From Stenotrophomonas sp. ESTM1D_MKCIP4_1 (GTDB lineage: Bacteria; Pseudomonadota; Gammaproteobacteria; Xanthomonadales; Xanthomonadaceae), in NCBI RefSeq assembly GCF_003086895.1, contig NZ_CP026004.1:62001-126000 (forward strand): a DNA stretch of 64,000 nt, given 5' to 3'. Made by a program: the position numbers and the translations under genes. Positions 10,003 to 19,150 of this stretch are shown piece after piece. The stretch's first letter is position 1. Each line of letters begins with the position of its first letter. The notes beneath the pieces were generated by a model, which made no database searches, was not told the DNA's origin, and saw only the letters and a list, made by a program, of their open reading frames with translations.

Positions 10003-12000
10003 ATGTCCGAACTCCAGCACACGGTGCTCACCCCCACCTTCCTGCCGCTGCAGCGCAAGTCGCTGGCGCGTTACATCGCCCATGGAACGCCACCGCAGAC
10101 CGCGCTGGAACAGGCCGGGCTGATGGCTGCGCAGCTGTGCCGCACGCGCCTGCATGCGCCGGCCGTGATCGAGCGGCTGCTGCACGACGCCTGTGCGCTG
10201 TTCGCCAGCAACGAAGCCGCCGCCACGCAGCTGACCGGAACGGGCGGTGGTGGCCAGCCGGAACTGGATGCCTGGCTGGCGGCGCTGGCCGCCCATGGCG
10301 TGCTGCTGGCCCCCCCGGAGATCCTGCAGGAGGTCATCGCGCAGTCGCCGCGCGAGTATCCCGGCCTGGCCCTGCAGCAGGCCTGCCAGCAGACCCTGGC
10401 CGAGGAGGAGATCCATTTCCCGGCCGCCTTCGCCAGCGACGATGAAGATGACCACGCGGACGAGGCTGCCGGCAGCGACGCGCGGGCCGTGCAGCACCAT
10501 GGCCTGTACACCTCCGAGCAGGCCCGCGTGCTGCGTGCCATCGCGGCCAACCCCGATGAGCTGATCGACCTCGATGGCTATGCCGGTACCGGCAAGGGCC
10601 ATCTGGTGCTGGCGCTGATGGACGCACGGCCGGGCCGCTATACCTACGTGGCACCGTCGCGTGGCCAGGTGGAGGCGTTCCGCGCCCGCGTCCCGGCCAG
10701 CACTGCGGTACGCCTGCTGACCCAGATCGAATTCGCCAACCGCGTGGCCCAGCACGCCGCGCGCAGCGGCCAGACCGGCGGCTTTGTCGCCAGCTACCGG
10801 CGCAGCACCCGCACCCCACGCGAAATCGCCGGCCGCATCGGCCTGCAGGGCATCGGTGGGCGCAGCCCCGAGCAGGTGCTGCTGACCGCCTTCGAGGCGA
10901 TCAACCGCTGGTGCGCATCGTCCGCGCCGCGCATGGCTTTCCAGCATTTCGACCGGTCGGTGCCCGCCGCGATGCTGGATGTATCGCCGTACCTGGCCGC
11001 CGCCGAGCACGTCTGGCGCAGCATGTTCGATGACGAGCTGCAGCGCGGCGCCCTGCTGAGCCTGAGCCCGGCACATATCGGCAAGTGGCTGGCGCTGCGC
11101 GGGGTCACCCCGCCGCCGGACATGGGCATGCTGCTGGTGGACGAAGCGCACGATCTGAGCCCGTCGTGGAAGCAGCTGCTGGCCGGCCATGCACCCGGCG
11201 TGGTCAGCCTCGGCGATCCGCACCAGTGCCTGACCGGCACGGTGCCGCGCTGGGCGGCATCGAAGGTGCTGGAAATGCACCAGTCGGTGCGCCAGGGCAA
11301 CCAGGTCGACGGTCTGGTGAACCAGGCGTTGGCACTGGATGGCCTGGGTCAGGACAGCGGTCCGTTCGTCGGCGCCGCCGATCGCGCTACTGGTGTGCTG
11401 TATTACCGGCACTGGTCGCAGGCACCGGCCAAGGGCCTGCGCATCCATGGCAACGCCAGCGATCTGGCCCTGGATGCCGCGCAGCTGCAGGCGAGGGGGC
11501 TGCGGCCTTACCTGCACCCGGCATCGCTGCGCGCGCTGCGCAGCGCGCTGCAGCGTCCGCTGGACGCATGGCGCCGGCGGCGTGACAACGAAGCAACCTC
11601 GGAATGGCAGCGCGTGCAGGCCGAGGAAGGGCAGGGCGGGTGGGCCGAACTGTTCGCATCGGCTGACCGGGTGCAGTCACTGCTGCAGGTGCTCGATGAG
11701 CAGGACACGCCCGCCGATGCGCGGGTGGCCCTGTGCCTGGCCGAACATGCGAAGAACCTGCAGTTCGACGTGGTCTCGCTGGCGCCCGGCTGCTTCAGTG
11801 CGGGGCAGGGCGAACGCATCTGGCACAACCCGGTGCGCGCGGTCTATCTGGCGCTCACCCGCGCGTGCCGCCAGCTGCATCTGCCCGCCGACGGCATGGA
11901 GCAGCTGAAGCACACGGCGGCGCTGCAGGAACAGGCACGGCAGGCACGCAGGCGTGAGCGGCAACAGGCCAGTGGCTACCGGCCCGCGCGCACGCGCTAG
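10003..12000 (+). CDS. SF1 helicase-like ATPase of unknown role
   Basis: A 665-residue cytoplasmic protein. The first ~160 residues are helical and end in an acidic run (DDEDDHADEAAG). An SF1-like core follows: a Walker A-like loop GYAGTGKG (192-199), Walker B LLVDEAHD (377-384), a motif III-like SLGDPHQCL (~404-412) and a motif VI-like YLALTRACRQL near residue 615. The P-loop has Gly instead of Ser/Thr after the invariant Lys, so ATP hydrolysis may be altered. The C-terminal tail is Arg/Gln-rich. The layout recalls UvrD/FBH1-type enzymes, but conserved motif IV/V segments were not recognised. It stands alone between the Lrp regulator and a convergent patatin gene. Confidence 0.75.
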   Translation: MSELQHTVLTPTFLPLQRKSLARYIAHGTPPQTALEQAGLMAAQLCRTRLHAPAVIERLLHDACALFASNEAAATQLTGTGGGGQPELDAWLAALAAHGVLLAPPEILQEVIAQSPREYPGLALQQACQQTLAEEEIHFPAAFASDDEDDHADEAAGSDARAVQHHGLYTSEQARVLRAIAANPDELIDLDGYAGTGKGHLVLALMDARPGRYTYVAPSRGQVEAFRARVPASTAVRLLTQIEFANRVAQHAARSGQTGGFVASYRRSTRTPREIAGRIGLQGIGGRSPEQVLLTAFEAINRWCASSAPRMAFQHFDRSVPAAMLDVSPYLAAAEHVWRSMFDDELQRGALLSLSPAHIGKWLALRGVTPPPDMGMLLVDEAHDLSPSWKQLLAGHAPGVVSLGDPHQCLTGTVPRWAASKVLEMHQSVRQGNQVDGLVNQALALDGLGQDSGPFVGAADRATGVLYYRHWSQAPAKGLRIHGNASDLALDAAQLQARGLRPYLHPASLRALRSALQRPLDAWRRRRDNEATSEWQRVQAEEGQGGWAELFASADRVQSLLQVLDEQDTPADARVALCLAEHAKNLQFDVVSLAPGCFSAGQGERIWHNPVRAVYLALTRACRQLHLPADGMEQLKHTAALQEQARQARRRERQQASGYRPARTR

Positions 12001-12035
12001 GCGCGGCGCTGCTCAGCGCCGACGGCTCGGGGCGT

Positions 12036-13031
12036 TCAGCACTTTTCCTTGCGGCCCATCAGCTTGCCCAGCCGCGAAGGCTCATCGCACTTCGGCGCCA
12101 CTACCGGGGCAGGCGGAGCCAGCGCGGCGGCGCGCGCCTTCTGCAGCTGCAGGATCTTCGCGCGGATCTGCGGCATGGCTGCCATCGCGGCCTTTTCGCC
12201 TTCGAGGATGGCGGTGCCACGCTGGCTGAAATCGGCGGCACCGATATCCAGCACCTTCGGCCGGATCACGATGTCGGCGCGCGCCAGCTCCTGTTCGCCC
12301 AGGCGCTGGCCCATGATCGCGATCGACTGGTTGACGATGCCCAGCATGCCGGTCGGCGCCTTGCCACTGGCCTTGCTGGAGATGTCCACGGCGATGACGA
12401 ACTCGGCACCCAGCTGGCGCGCGGCGTCCACCGGCACCGGGCTGACCACGCCGCCGTCGATGTAGTTGCGGCCACCGATCTTCACCGGCTCGAACACGCC
12501 GGGGATGCTGCTGGACGCGCGCACCGCCTGGCCGACGTTGCCGCGCACGAAGATCGCGCGCTCGCCGGTTTCCAGCTGGGTGGCAACGGCGGCGAACGGC
12601 TTCTTCAGCTTTTCGGCCGGGCGGTTGGCCACCTGCTCGTTGACGTAGTCCTGCAGTTTCTGGCCCTGCACCAGGCCGCCGGAGAACAGGCGCACGTCGC
12701 GGATGCTGGCTTCATCCAGCGCCACCGCCCTGCTCTGCATCTGGAACGCGTCCATGCCACTGGCATACAGCGCGCCGACCACGCTGCCGGCGCTGGTGCC
12801 CGACACCACGACCGGCTCGAAGCCATTGGCTTCCAGCATCTTGATCACGCCGATGTGGGCAAACCCCTTGGCCGCGCCACCGCCGAGGGCGATGCCGATC
12901 TTCACCGGCTTGGCCTGCGGCACCACGGTGGGTTGCGGCGGCGGCGTGGGGCGGACCTCTTCACCACCGCAGCCGGCCAACAGGCCGAGCAGGGCGACGG
13001 ACAGCAGCACGCGGGGGCGGAACAGGCTCAT
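12036..13031 (-). CDS. Patatin-like phospholipase lipoprotein
   Basis: A 331-residue patatin/RssA-type serine lipase with a lipoprotein signal (LLGLLAGCG, lipidated Cys21). It is therefore membrane-anchored in the periplasm. The oxyanion loop is ALGGGAAKG (49-56), the nucleophile elbow is GTSAGS (Ser80), and the dyad Asp192 is in YIDGGVVSP. These are the full catalytic elements of patatin hydrolases. The C-terminal ~110 residues (KAAMAAMPQIRAKI and onward) are helical with a Cys/Lys-rich end. An open frame continues upstream of the chosen ATG, but that stretch lacks signal-peptide or patatin features. Substrate is unknown; phospholipid is likely. Confidence 0.9.
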   Translation of the reverse strand: MSLFRPRVLLSVALLGLLAGCGGEEVRPTPPPQPTVVPQAKPVKIGIALGGGAAKGFAHIGVIKMLEANGFEPVVVSGTSAGSVVGALYASGMDAFQMQSRAVALDEASIRDVRLFSGGLVQGQKLQDYVNEQVANRPAEKLKKPFAAVATQLETGERAIFVRGNVGQAVRASSSIPGVFEPVKIGGRNYIDGGVVSPVPVDAARQLGAEFVIAVDISSKASGKAPTGMLGIVNQSIAIMGQRLGEQELARADIVIRPKVLDIGAADFSQRGTAILEGEKAAMAAMPQIRAKILQLQKARAAALAPPAPVVAPKCDEPSRLGKLMGRKEKC

Positions 13032-13420
13032 CGGCAATGCGCTCGGGGCGCCGGATTCAGGAAAGGGCGCCAGCATACCGAAGCTGCTGCGGGCCGGGCA
13101 GGGTGGGGGCCGGACCGATTCATCGAAGGCTCCGGCTTGGTGCAGGCCCGGCAGGCCAGGCCCCGCGCACTCTGCTGCGCACGATGGCGCTCCGGCAGCC
13201 CGATGGGCGGGCCGGATGTGCCCGGTCTGGCTACTGGCACGCAAGGACCCCAGGGACATCGCAAGCGCGCTGCTGCAGGGGAAAAAAGCACGTGCAGCGG
13301 CCCGTCGGCGGCACTGCGGAACGCAGGCCATGAACGATCGGCATTTGCGGCGCGGGTGCTGTATTGCAACAATTATCTGGTAGCGCCGTTTTACCACCCC
13401 TCCAAACACAGCCTACCGCC
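13032..13420. other. 389-bp intergenic region between patatin and TonB receptor genes
   Basis: Divergent gap holding the promoters of both neighbours. Near the receptor the composition becomes AT-richer (TTGCAACAATTATCTGG at 13364-13380), probably the receptor promoter, but no convincing -35/-10 pair was fixed. Open frames here lack recognisable protein features and are treated as chance. No repeat or RNA gene was recognised. Confidence 0.4.
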
Positions 13421-15688
13421 ATGTCTCCGACCCGCACTTCCCGTGGCCGCCTTCCGGTCGCGCGCCCCCTCGTTGCCGCTCTTTCCGCCCTGCTGCCGCT
13501 GGTAGCAGCCGCCCAGGAAACCCCCGCTGCCAAGGATCCGGTTGCCCTCGATGCCCTCCAGGTAACCGCGCAGCGCCGCGTCGAGAACGCCAAGGACGTG
13601 CCGGTCGCAATCACCGCCATCCAGGGCGAGAAGCTGGATGTGCTCGGCTCGGCCGGCGATGACATCCGCTTCCTGTCCGCGCGCGTGCCCAGCCTGAACA
13701 TCGAATCGTCCTACGGTCGTGCCTTCCCGCGCTTCTACATCCGCGGCCTGGGCAACACCGATTTCGATCTCAATGCATCGCAGCCGGTATCGCTGGTGTA
13801 TGACGATGTGGTGCAGGAAAGCCCGTTGCTGAAGGGCTTCCCGCTGTTCGACCTGGCCGGCGTGGAAGTGCTGCGTGGCCCGCAGGGCACGCTGTTCGGC
13901 CGCAACACCCCGGCCGGCGTGGTGAAGTTCGATTCGGCGCGCCCGTCGCAGGATGCCGATGGCTACGTGAAGGTGTCCTACGGCAGCTATGACACCTGGA
14001 ACGTGCAGGGCGCCTACGGCGGCCCGCTGACCAGCCGCTGGTCGGCCCGCGTGTCGGCGCTGTACCAGCGCCGCGACAACTACGTGGACAACACCGTCGC
14101 CAGCGCGCCGAGCTCGGGCTTTGAAGGCTATGACGAAGCCGCAGGCCGCGTGCAGTTCCTGTACGAAGGCGATGATGTGGAAGCGCTGTTCAACCTGCAC
14201 AAGCGCAAGCTCAACGGCACCGCGCGCCTGTTCCGCGCCAACATCATCCAGCCCGGCAGCAATGCGCTGGTCGAGAACTTCGACCGCGACAAGGTCTCCA
14301 CCGATGGCCTGAACTTCTCCAACCTGGAAACCTGGGGCGGCAGCGCGCGCATCAAGTGGGACCTGGGCCGGGTCACCCTGCACTCGATCACCGGCTACGA
14401 AACCGCCGAATCGCTCAACCACGGCGACGTCGATGGCGGCTACGGCGCCTCGTTCCTGGGCGCGGGCAACTACGGCCCGGGCTTCATTCCGTTCCCGTCC
14501 GAATCGGCCGACGGCCTGCCGCACCACCGCCAGTGGACGCAGGAATTCCGCGTCGAATCCAACGAATGGGGCCGCTTCGACTGGCAGGCCGGCGTGTTCT
14601 ACTTCGATGAAGACGTCACCATCGACAGCTTCAACTACGACTCGCTGACCCCGGGCAACCCGCAGACCGGCCACGCCGTGCAGAGCCAGCGCAACAAGGC
14701 CTGGGCGGCGTTCGCCTCGGGCGACCTGGACGTGACCGACCGCTTCAAGCTGCGTGCCGGCGTGCGCTACACCCAGGACAAGAAGGACTTCACCGCCAGC
14801 GTGCTGCAGGCCGTGCCGGGCGGCACGCCGGTCAGCGGCCCGTACCTGGCCAACAGCGATGTCGACGATGTCAGCTGGGACCTGAGCGGCGTCTACCAGA
14901 TCACCGACAACATCAACGCCTACGCGCGTGTGGCCAAGGGCTTCCGTGCACCGTCGATCCAGGGTCGCCTGGCATTCGGCGGCGTGACCCAGGCCGATTC
15001 GGAAAAGGTGATTTCGTATGAAGCCGGCATCAAGGCCGACCTGTTCGACCGTCGCGCCCGCCTGGGCTTCAACGTGTTCCGCTACAACGTTGATGGCCAG
15101 CAGCTGATCGCCGTGGGTGGCAGCAACAACACCGCCACCCTGCTCAACGCCGACAAGACCCTCGGCCAGGGCTTCGAGCTGGACTTCGAGGCCTACCTGA
15201 CCGATCACGTGCTGATGACCCTGGGCAGCAGCTACAACGACACCGAGATCAAGGACAAGAATCTGGCCGTGGCGATCTGTGGCGGCGGCTGCACCATCAC
15301 CGACCCGACCACCGTCATCAACGGCGGCACCTACGCGCTGGTCAACGGCAACCCGCTGCCGCAGGCGCCGAAGTGGATCCACAACCTGACCCTGCGTGCC
15401 GGCTTCCCGGTGAACGACGCCAGCGAGATCTACGTCTACACCGACTGGGCGTACAAGAGCCCGGTGAACTTCTTCCTGTACGAGTCGCCGGAGTTCCGCA
15501 GCCGCAGCTCGCTGGAAGGCGGCCTGCGCGTGGGCTACAACTGGGATTACGGCCAGTACGACGTGGCCGTGTTCGGCCGCAACCTGACCAACCAGACCCG
15601 CGTGGTCGGTGCGATCGACTTCAACAACCTGACCGGCTTCCTCAACGAGCCGCGCACGTTCGGCGTCGAGTTCACCGCGAAGTTCTGA
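13421..15688 (+). CDS. TonB-dependent outer membrane receptor
   Basis: A 755-residue TonB-dependent receptor with a signal peptide ending near VAAAQE. After a TonB-box-like DALQVTAQR come the plug domain (VPVAITAIQGEKLDVLG, YIRGLGNTDFD, VLRGPQGTLFGRN, which is very typical) and a 22-strand-type beta barrel. It ends with aromatic Phe (GVEFTAKF), as outer-membrane barrels do. It imports a scarce large ligand using ExbBD/TonB energy. The family resembles receptors for iron chelates or complex carbohydrates, but no neighbour identifies the ligand. A strong hairpin terminator follows at 15714-15742. Confidence 0.93.
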   Translation: MSPTRTSRGRLPVARPLVAALSALLPLVAAAQETPAAKDPVALDALQVTAQRRVENAKDVPVAITAIQGEKLDVLGSAGDDIRFLSARVPSLNIESSYGRAFPRFYIRGLGNTDFDLNASQPVSLVYDDVVQESPLLKGFPLFDLAGVEVLRGPQGTLFGRNTPAGVVKFDSARPSQDADGYVKVSYGSYDTWNVQGAYGGPLTSRWSARVSALYQRRDNYVDNTVASAPSSGFEGYDEAAGRVQFLYEGDDVEALFNLHKRKLNGTARLFRANIIQPGSNALVENFDRDKVSTDGLNFSNLETWGGSARIKWDLGRVTLHSITGYETAESLNHGDVDGGYGASFLGAGNYGPGFIPFPSESADGLPHHRQWTQEFRVESNEWGRFDWQAGVFYFDEDVTIDSFNYDSLTPGNPQTGHAVQSQRNKAWAAFASGDLDVTDRFKLRAGVRYTQDKKDFTASVLQAVPGGTPVSGPYLANSDVDDVSWDLSGVYQITDNINAYARVAKGFRAPSIQGRLAFGGVTQADSEKVISYEAGIKADLFDRRARLGFNVFRYNVDGQQLIAVGGSNNTATLLNADKTLGQGFELDFEAYLTDHVLMTLGSSYNDTEIKDKNLAVAICGGGCTITDPTTVINGGTYALVNGNPLPQAPKWIHNLTLRAGFPVNDASEIYVYTDWAYKSPVNFFLYESPEFRSRSSLEGGLRVGYNWDYGQYDVAVFGRNLTNQTRVVGAIDFNNLTGFLNEPRTFGVEFTAKF

Positions 15689-15713
15689 TGCGGTTGATGG
15701 CGTAATGCAATGA

Positions 15714-15742
15714 AGAAGGGCCGGCGCAATGCCGGCCCTTCT
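15714..15742 (+). terminator. Terminator hairpin after TonB receptor gene
   Basis: Perfect 12-bp stem AGAAGGGCCGGC / GCCGGCCCTTCT with a GCAAT loop, 25 bases past the stop and followed by a weak pyrimidine run. It may also serve the convergent phosphatase gene. Confidence 0.75.
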
Positions 15743-15757
15743 GCTTTCAACGACCCG

Positions 15758-15780
15758 GTAGTACCGGCCGCTGGCCGGCA
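15758..15780. repeat. SMAG-type palindrome, single copy
   Basis: GTAGTACCGGCCGCTGGCCG plus GCA, a GTAG-headed monomer between the TonB terminator and the phosphatase stop. Confidence 0.7.
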
Positions 15781-15800
15781 GCGACCAATCCGGTATGCGC

Positions 15801-16673
15801 TTACAGCGCGCTTTCCGGGCGTACCTTCAGTACCGCTTCCTCGGCGGCGCAGTCGCGGCTGGAATGCAGGCCGGCCTTGCGCGCAGCAGCGATTTCCTTG
15901 CGCGCCGCCAGCAGATCCTTGTTGAACGCCGCGTTGTCATGCAGGCGGGCCACCGCAGCCGCGCCCATGAAACGCCCTTCGAGGATGTCGCTCTGCCAGT
16001 GCACGTTGCACACCAGGCGGCTCTCGCCGTAGTTGCGGCCGCGCGCCTGGATGGCGTCGGCGCGGTCCGGGGCGATCTCCGACAGGATCAGCGCCCAGGC
16101 CCAGCCGATGGAGGTGTGGCCTGACGGGTACGAGCCGTTCTTTCGCAGCCCGGCTTCATCGTCGGGCGTGCAGGTCGGCTCGCCGTTGACCATGAACGGG
16201 CGCGGCCGCTGGTACTGGTTCTTCGCTGCCTTGGTGGCGGCGCTGGCATCGATGCGGCTGCGTTCCAGCAGGCGGTACAGGGCCGGCGTCTTCACGGCGT
16301 CCACGTCGATATCGGCGGCGCAGGAGAACTGGTTGGCGCCTTCCGGGAAACCGAGTTCGGCATCGCCGGTGGCCTGGGCAAAGCGCGGCGTGCCGCGCAG
16401 GGCACGGGCCTCGCGGCTCACCTGCTCATCCAGTGCGAAACCGGCCGAACCGGCGGCCGGCGGTGCCGGTACCAGGGCGATGCTGGCCGGCACGGCCGCC
16501 TTGTCCAGATAGCCCAACGCCTTGGTGGTGATGGTGGCTTCCACGGCTGTCGGCGGGGTGGCGGTGGTCGCGCAACCGGCCAGCGACAGGGCAATGGCCA
16601 GGCCGAGCAGGGGACGGGCGGGGAGGGCAGGCAAAGACATGGGCAGGCTCGAGACAGGAAACACAGCGGCCAT
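15801..16673 (-). CDS. PAP2 / class A acid phosphatase lipoprotein
   Basis: A 290-residue non-specific phosphatase of the PhoN/PAP2 type, exported as a lipoprotein (ALSLAGCATT). The three active-site blocks are present: K-x6-RP in KNQYQRPRPF, PSGH in GSYPSGHTSIGW, and SR-x5-H-x3-D in ESRLVCNVHWQSD. It hydrolyses phosphomonoesters in the periplasm. The start at 16673 was chosen because GGGAGGGG lies eight bases upstream. An ATG at 16640 gives a more compact lipoprotein signal and is a real alternative. It is divergent from the lipase gene, with a 15-bp palindrome between them. Confidence 0.9.
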   Translation of the reverse strand: MAAVFPVSSLPMSLPALPARPLLGLAIALSLAGCATTATPPTAVEATITTKALGYLDKAAVPASIALVPAPPAAGSAGFALDEQVSREARALRGTPRFAQATGDAELGFPEGANQFSCAADIDVDAVKTPALYRLLERSRIDASAATKAAKNQYQRPRPFMVNGEPTCTPDDEAGLRKNGSYPSGHTSIGWAWALILSEIAPDRADAIQARGRNYGESRLVCNVHWQSDILEGRFMGAAAVARLHDNAAFNKDLLAARKEIAAARKAGLHSSRDCAAEEAVLKVRPESAL

Positions 16674-16764
16674 GATCGCAGCCCCTCCCGCTGCCTGCAG
16701 CGTCCATCGGTCATACAGCCAGACCCGGCATGGTGCGTGTGGAGGGTCACGAACGTGCAATAAA

Positions 16765-16779
16765 CGACATTAGATGTCG
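16765..16779. promoter_or_regulatory. 15-bp palindrome between phosphatase and lipase genes
   Basis: CGACAT-TAG-ATGTCG is a perfect dyad in an AT-richer stretch of the 211-bp divergent gap, a plausible operator. No family consensus was recognised. Confidence 0.35.
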
Positions 16780-16884
16780 CCAATGGCCCGAATTTGGGCG
16801 CAGCGCACGGACTTTCACATAGGCGGACGACGAGCATCGGCTCACAGCCGGGCCGGGGGGATCCGCTGATGAGGGAGAGATGCG

Positions 16885-17763
16885 ATGCGCAGCACCGCAA
16901 CAGGAAGTACCGCTTTGGCCCTGCTGCTGGGCCTGGCCAGCCCCCCGGTGATCGCCGCCGATGTCTACGGCGTGGCTTTCGTGCACGGCACCGGCGCGCA
17001 GACCAACGCCACCCAGGACTACTGGCAGCCGGCCATCATCGACACCGTGCGCCAGGGGCTGCCGAACAGCAGCAACTACGTGGTGATCAACTGCGATTTC
17101 ACCCAGTACATGTGGAAGCCGGAGGCAGCCGGCTGCCTGGCCGGGCAGCTGACCGGCTTCATCGACAGCCGCGGCATCACCCAGCTGGTGGTCATCACCC
17201 ATTCCAACGGCGGCAACGTGGTGCGCTGGATCCTGTCCAACCCCACCTACGACAGCCGCTACCCGAAGATCATCAGCACGCTGCGCAAGGTCACCGCGCT
17301 GGCACCGTCCTCGGCCGGCACGCCGCTGGCGGATGCGGTGATCAACGGCAACACCTTCGAGAGCTCGCTGGGCTGGCTGCTGGGCTACCAGAACGACGCC
17401 GTGCGCATGCAGCAGGTCGGCCACATGGCCACCTACAACGCGCAGAACCTGTATGGCACGGCGGGCCGTCCCGCGTTGCCCAAGCCGTTCCGCGCGGTGG
17501 TCGGCAGCGATGTCGAATCGGCGGTCTGGGACAGCAACAGCTACTGCGGCGGCTACGCGGCCAACGTCGGCCTGGAATTCACCCAGAACTGGCTGTCGTC
17601 CTGTTCGGACGGCTTCCTGGAATGCAGCAGCCAGAGGGCCGCCGGCAGCGTCCTGTTCACCGACAAGGCGCGCACCCAGGGCGCCGAGCCGCTGAGCCAC
17701 AACCAGAGCCGGCGCGAGTGTTTCGGCCTGGGCACGATCCTGCGCAACGACCTGACCCAGTGA
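16885..17763 (+). CDS. Secreted alpha/beta-hydrolase lipase
   Basis: A 292-residue protein with a signal peptide (LLLGLASPPVIAA). The N-terminal VAFVHGTGAQ forms the oxyanion region, and the nucleophile elbow is THSNGGNVV with Ser107. A conserved late His is likely in EPLSHNQSR. Several Cys (NCDF, GCLAG, YCGGY, SSCSDG, LECSS, ECFG) suggest disulfides and an extracytoplasmic location. It is probably a lipase or esterase. GGGAGAG lies five bases before the ATG. The DUF4785 gene begins 11 bases after the stop, making a tight two-gene operon. Confidence 0.85.
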   Translation: MRSTATGSTALALLLGLASPPVIAADVYGVAFVHGTGAQTNATQDYWQPAIIDTVRQGLPNSSNYVVINCDFTQYMWKPEAAGCLAGQLTGFIDSRGITQLVVITHSNGGNVVRWILSNPTYDSRYPKIISTLRKVTALAPSSAGTPLADAVINGNTFESSLGWLLGYQNDAVRMQQVGHMATYNAQNLYGTAGRPALPKPFRAVVGSDVESAVWDSNSYCGGYAANVGLEFTQNWLSSCSDGFLECSSQRAAGSVLFTDKARTQGAEPLSHNQSRRECFGLGTILRNDLTQ

Positions 17764-17774
17764 GGGAGATGACC

Positions 17775-18986
17775 ATGAAGATGCATTCCACCCTGCTGGC
17801 TGCGGCCGCAATGGGCGCCGCTGCCACGCTTGCTGCAGCACCCGCACAGGCCGCGCAGGCGCTGCGTGCCGCCGTTACCGGTGACCAGGTTCCGCTGACA
17901 CTGGTGGCAGCGCCGCTGCCAGCCGATGATAGCGAACGTGTGCCGCTGGCCTTCGCGTGGGCGCTGGACCCGACCCAGCCGTTGCAGGCGCCGGGCACCT
18001 ACGCGGCGGTCAGCCGCAGCTATTGGCAGCAGGTCGACGCAGCCGAACTGCAGCGCGGCCTGGACCTGCCGCTGACCGCACCGGATGCGGTGATCCAGCT
18101 CAGCCCCGGTGCGGGCGCGCGCGCGCTGCCTGCCGAAGCGCTGCAGGTGCGTGATGCTGCCGGCCGCACCACGGTTGCACGCAGCGTGGATGCGCGCCAG
18201 CTGCAGGCCGCCGGCATGGCGGTGAGCGATGGCAGCAGCATGCTGCGTACCGGTGCCAGCAGCGCGGTGGGCGTCTACCGGCTGCAGAGCGCGCAGGCGC
18301 AGGGGCGCTACGTGGTGCAGGTGCTGGAACCCAACAGCCCCGTGCGGCTGGAAGTACAGGCGCAGCAGGCGCACGTGCTGGCCGGTGGCAGCGTGCAGCT
18401 GCAGGCACGCCTGCTGGAGGATGGCGCGAGCGCCGCGACGTTGACCGCGCGCCGCGGCAGCTTCGGCGGTGAAGCCCTGCTGGTGGCCCCGGATGGCCGC
18501 AGCTGGCCGCAGCGGTTGCGGCGCACTGCTGATGGACGCCTGCAGGCACAGGTGCGCATCCCGGCCGAGGCCAGCAGTGTGCAGGGCCTGTGGGAACTGC
18601 AGGTGTTTTCCCAGGCCGATGGTGTGCTGCGTGATGGCAAGGTGGCCTTCGCCGTGGCGCAACCCACCGCACGTTTCAGTGGCCAGGCCACGCCCGACAC
18701 TGCCAGCCGCCAGGTCAGCCTGCCGCTGCAGGTGGCGGCGGCCGGGCGCTACGAAGCACGCGGCACGCTGTACGCCACCGGGGCCGACGGTCAGCTGAAG
18801 CCGGTGGCCCAGGCGCACGCGGCAGCGTGGTTCGAGAGTGCCGGCCGTGGCGCGCTGGTGCTGCCCTTTGACCGGGCTGCACTGCCGGCCGGCTTTGGCG
18901 CGCCCTATGAACTGCGCGATCTGCAGTTGCAGGACCAGAGCCGGATGGCGCCGATCGAATCGCGCGCGCTGGCGCTGCGGTTCTGA
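17775..18986 (+). CDS. DUF4785 domain-containing periplasmic protein
   Basis: A 403-residue protein with a signal peptide (AAAAMGAAATLAAAPAQAAQ). The remainder is Ala/Gln-rich and mostly beta: an N-terminal region with DDSERVPLAFAWALD and SRSYWQQV, then Ig-like stretches (HVLAGGSVQLQARLLEDG, VAFAVAQPTARFSG), matching my recollection of DUF4785. GAGGGAG precedes the ATG by six bases. It is coupled to the lipase upstream, so it may be a partner, chaperone or surface co-factor of that lipase. No catalytic motif is visible, and the role is not established. Confidence 0.75.
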   Translation: MKMHSTLLAAAAMGAAATLAAAPAQAAQALRAAVTGDQVPLTLVAAPLPADDSERVPLAFAWALDPTQPLQAPGTYAAVSRSYWQQVDAAELQRGLDLPLTAPDAVIQLSPGAGARALPAEALQVRDAAGRTTVARSVDARQLQAAGMAVSDGSSMLRTGASSAVGVYRLQSAQAQGRYVVQVLEPNSPVRLEVQAQQAHVLAGGSVQLQARLLEDGASAATLTARRGSFGGEALLVAPDGRSWPQRLRRTADGRLQAQVRIPAEASSVQGLWELQVFSQADGVLRDGKVAFAVAQPTARFSGQATPDTASRQVSLPLQVAAAGRYEARGTLYATGADGQLKPVAQAHAAAWFESAGRGALVLPFDRAALPAGFGAPYELRDLQLQDQSRMAPIESRALALRF

Positions 18987-19018
18987 GCAACGGCGGCGCG
19001 GGGGGAAACCACGGCGGG

Positions 19019-19105
19019 GTAGAGTCGACTGTCAGTCGACTGCTCTTCGTTCAGACCGCGAACATCCCGCGCTGTGCGCGATAGTCGACTGACAGTCGAC
19101 TCTAC
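19019..19105. repeat. SMAG-type dimer (GTAGAGTCGACTG subfamily)
   Basis: GTAGAGTCGACTGTCAGTCG at the left end and its inverted copy CGACTGACAGTCGACTCTAC at the right end, separated by ~45 bases: a symmetric SMAG dimer between convergent DUF4785 and ABC genes. Confidence 0.8.
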
Positions 19106-19136
19106 CGCCATGCCGCCATGCCGCCATGCCGCCGTG
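19105..19136. repeat. Four tandem 8-bp CCGCCATG units
   Basis: CCGCCATG occurs three times in tandem, then CCGCCGTG, directly beside the SMAG dimer and just past the ABC gene stop. A short slippage-prone microsatellite, non-coding. Confidence 0.7.
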
Positions 19137-19150
19137 CCTGCCGATGGCTT

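Noticed and set aside
13032..13409. Upstream extension of the patatin gene by 126 codons
   Set aside because: The extension is Arg/Pro/Cys-rich with no domain, and the downstream ATG begins a perfect lipoprotein signal peptide.
16794..17774. In-frame extension of the DUF4785 gene through the lipase gene
   Set aside because: It overlaps the lipase completely in another frame; the signal peptide and ribosome site fix the start at 17775.
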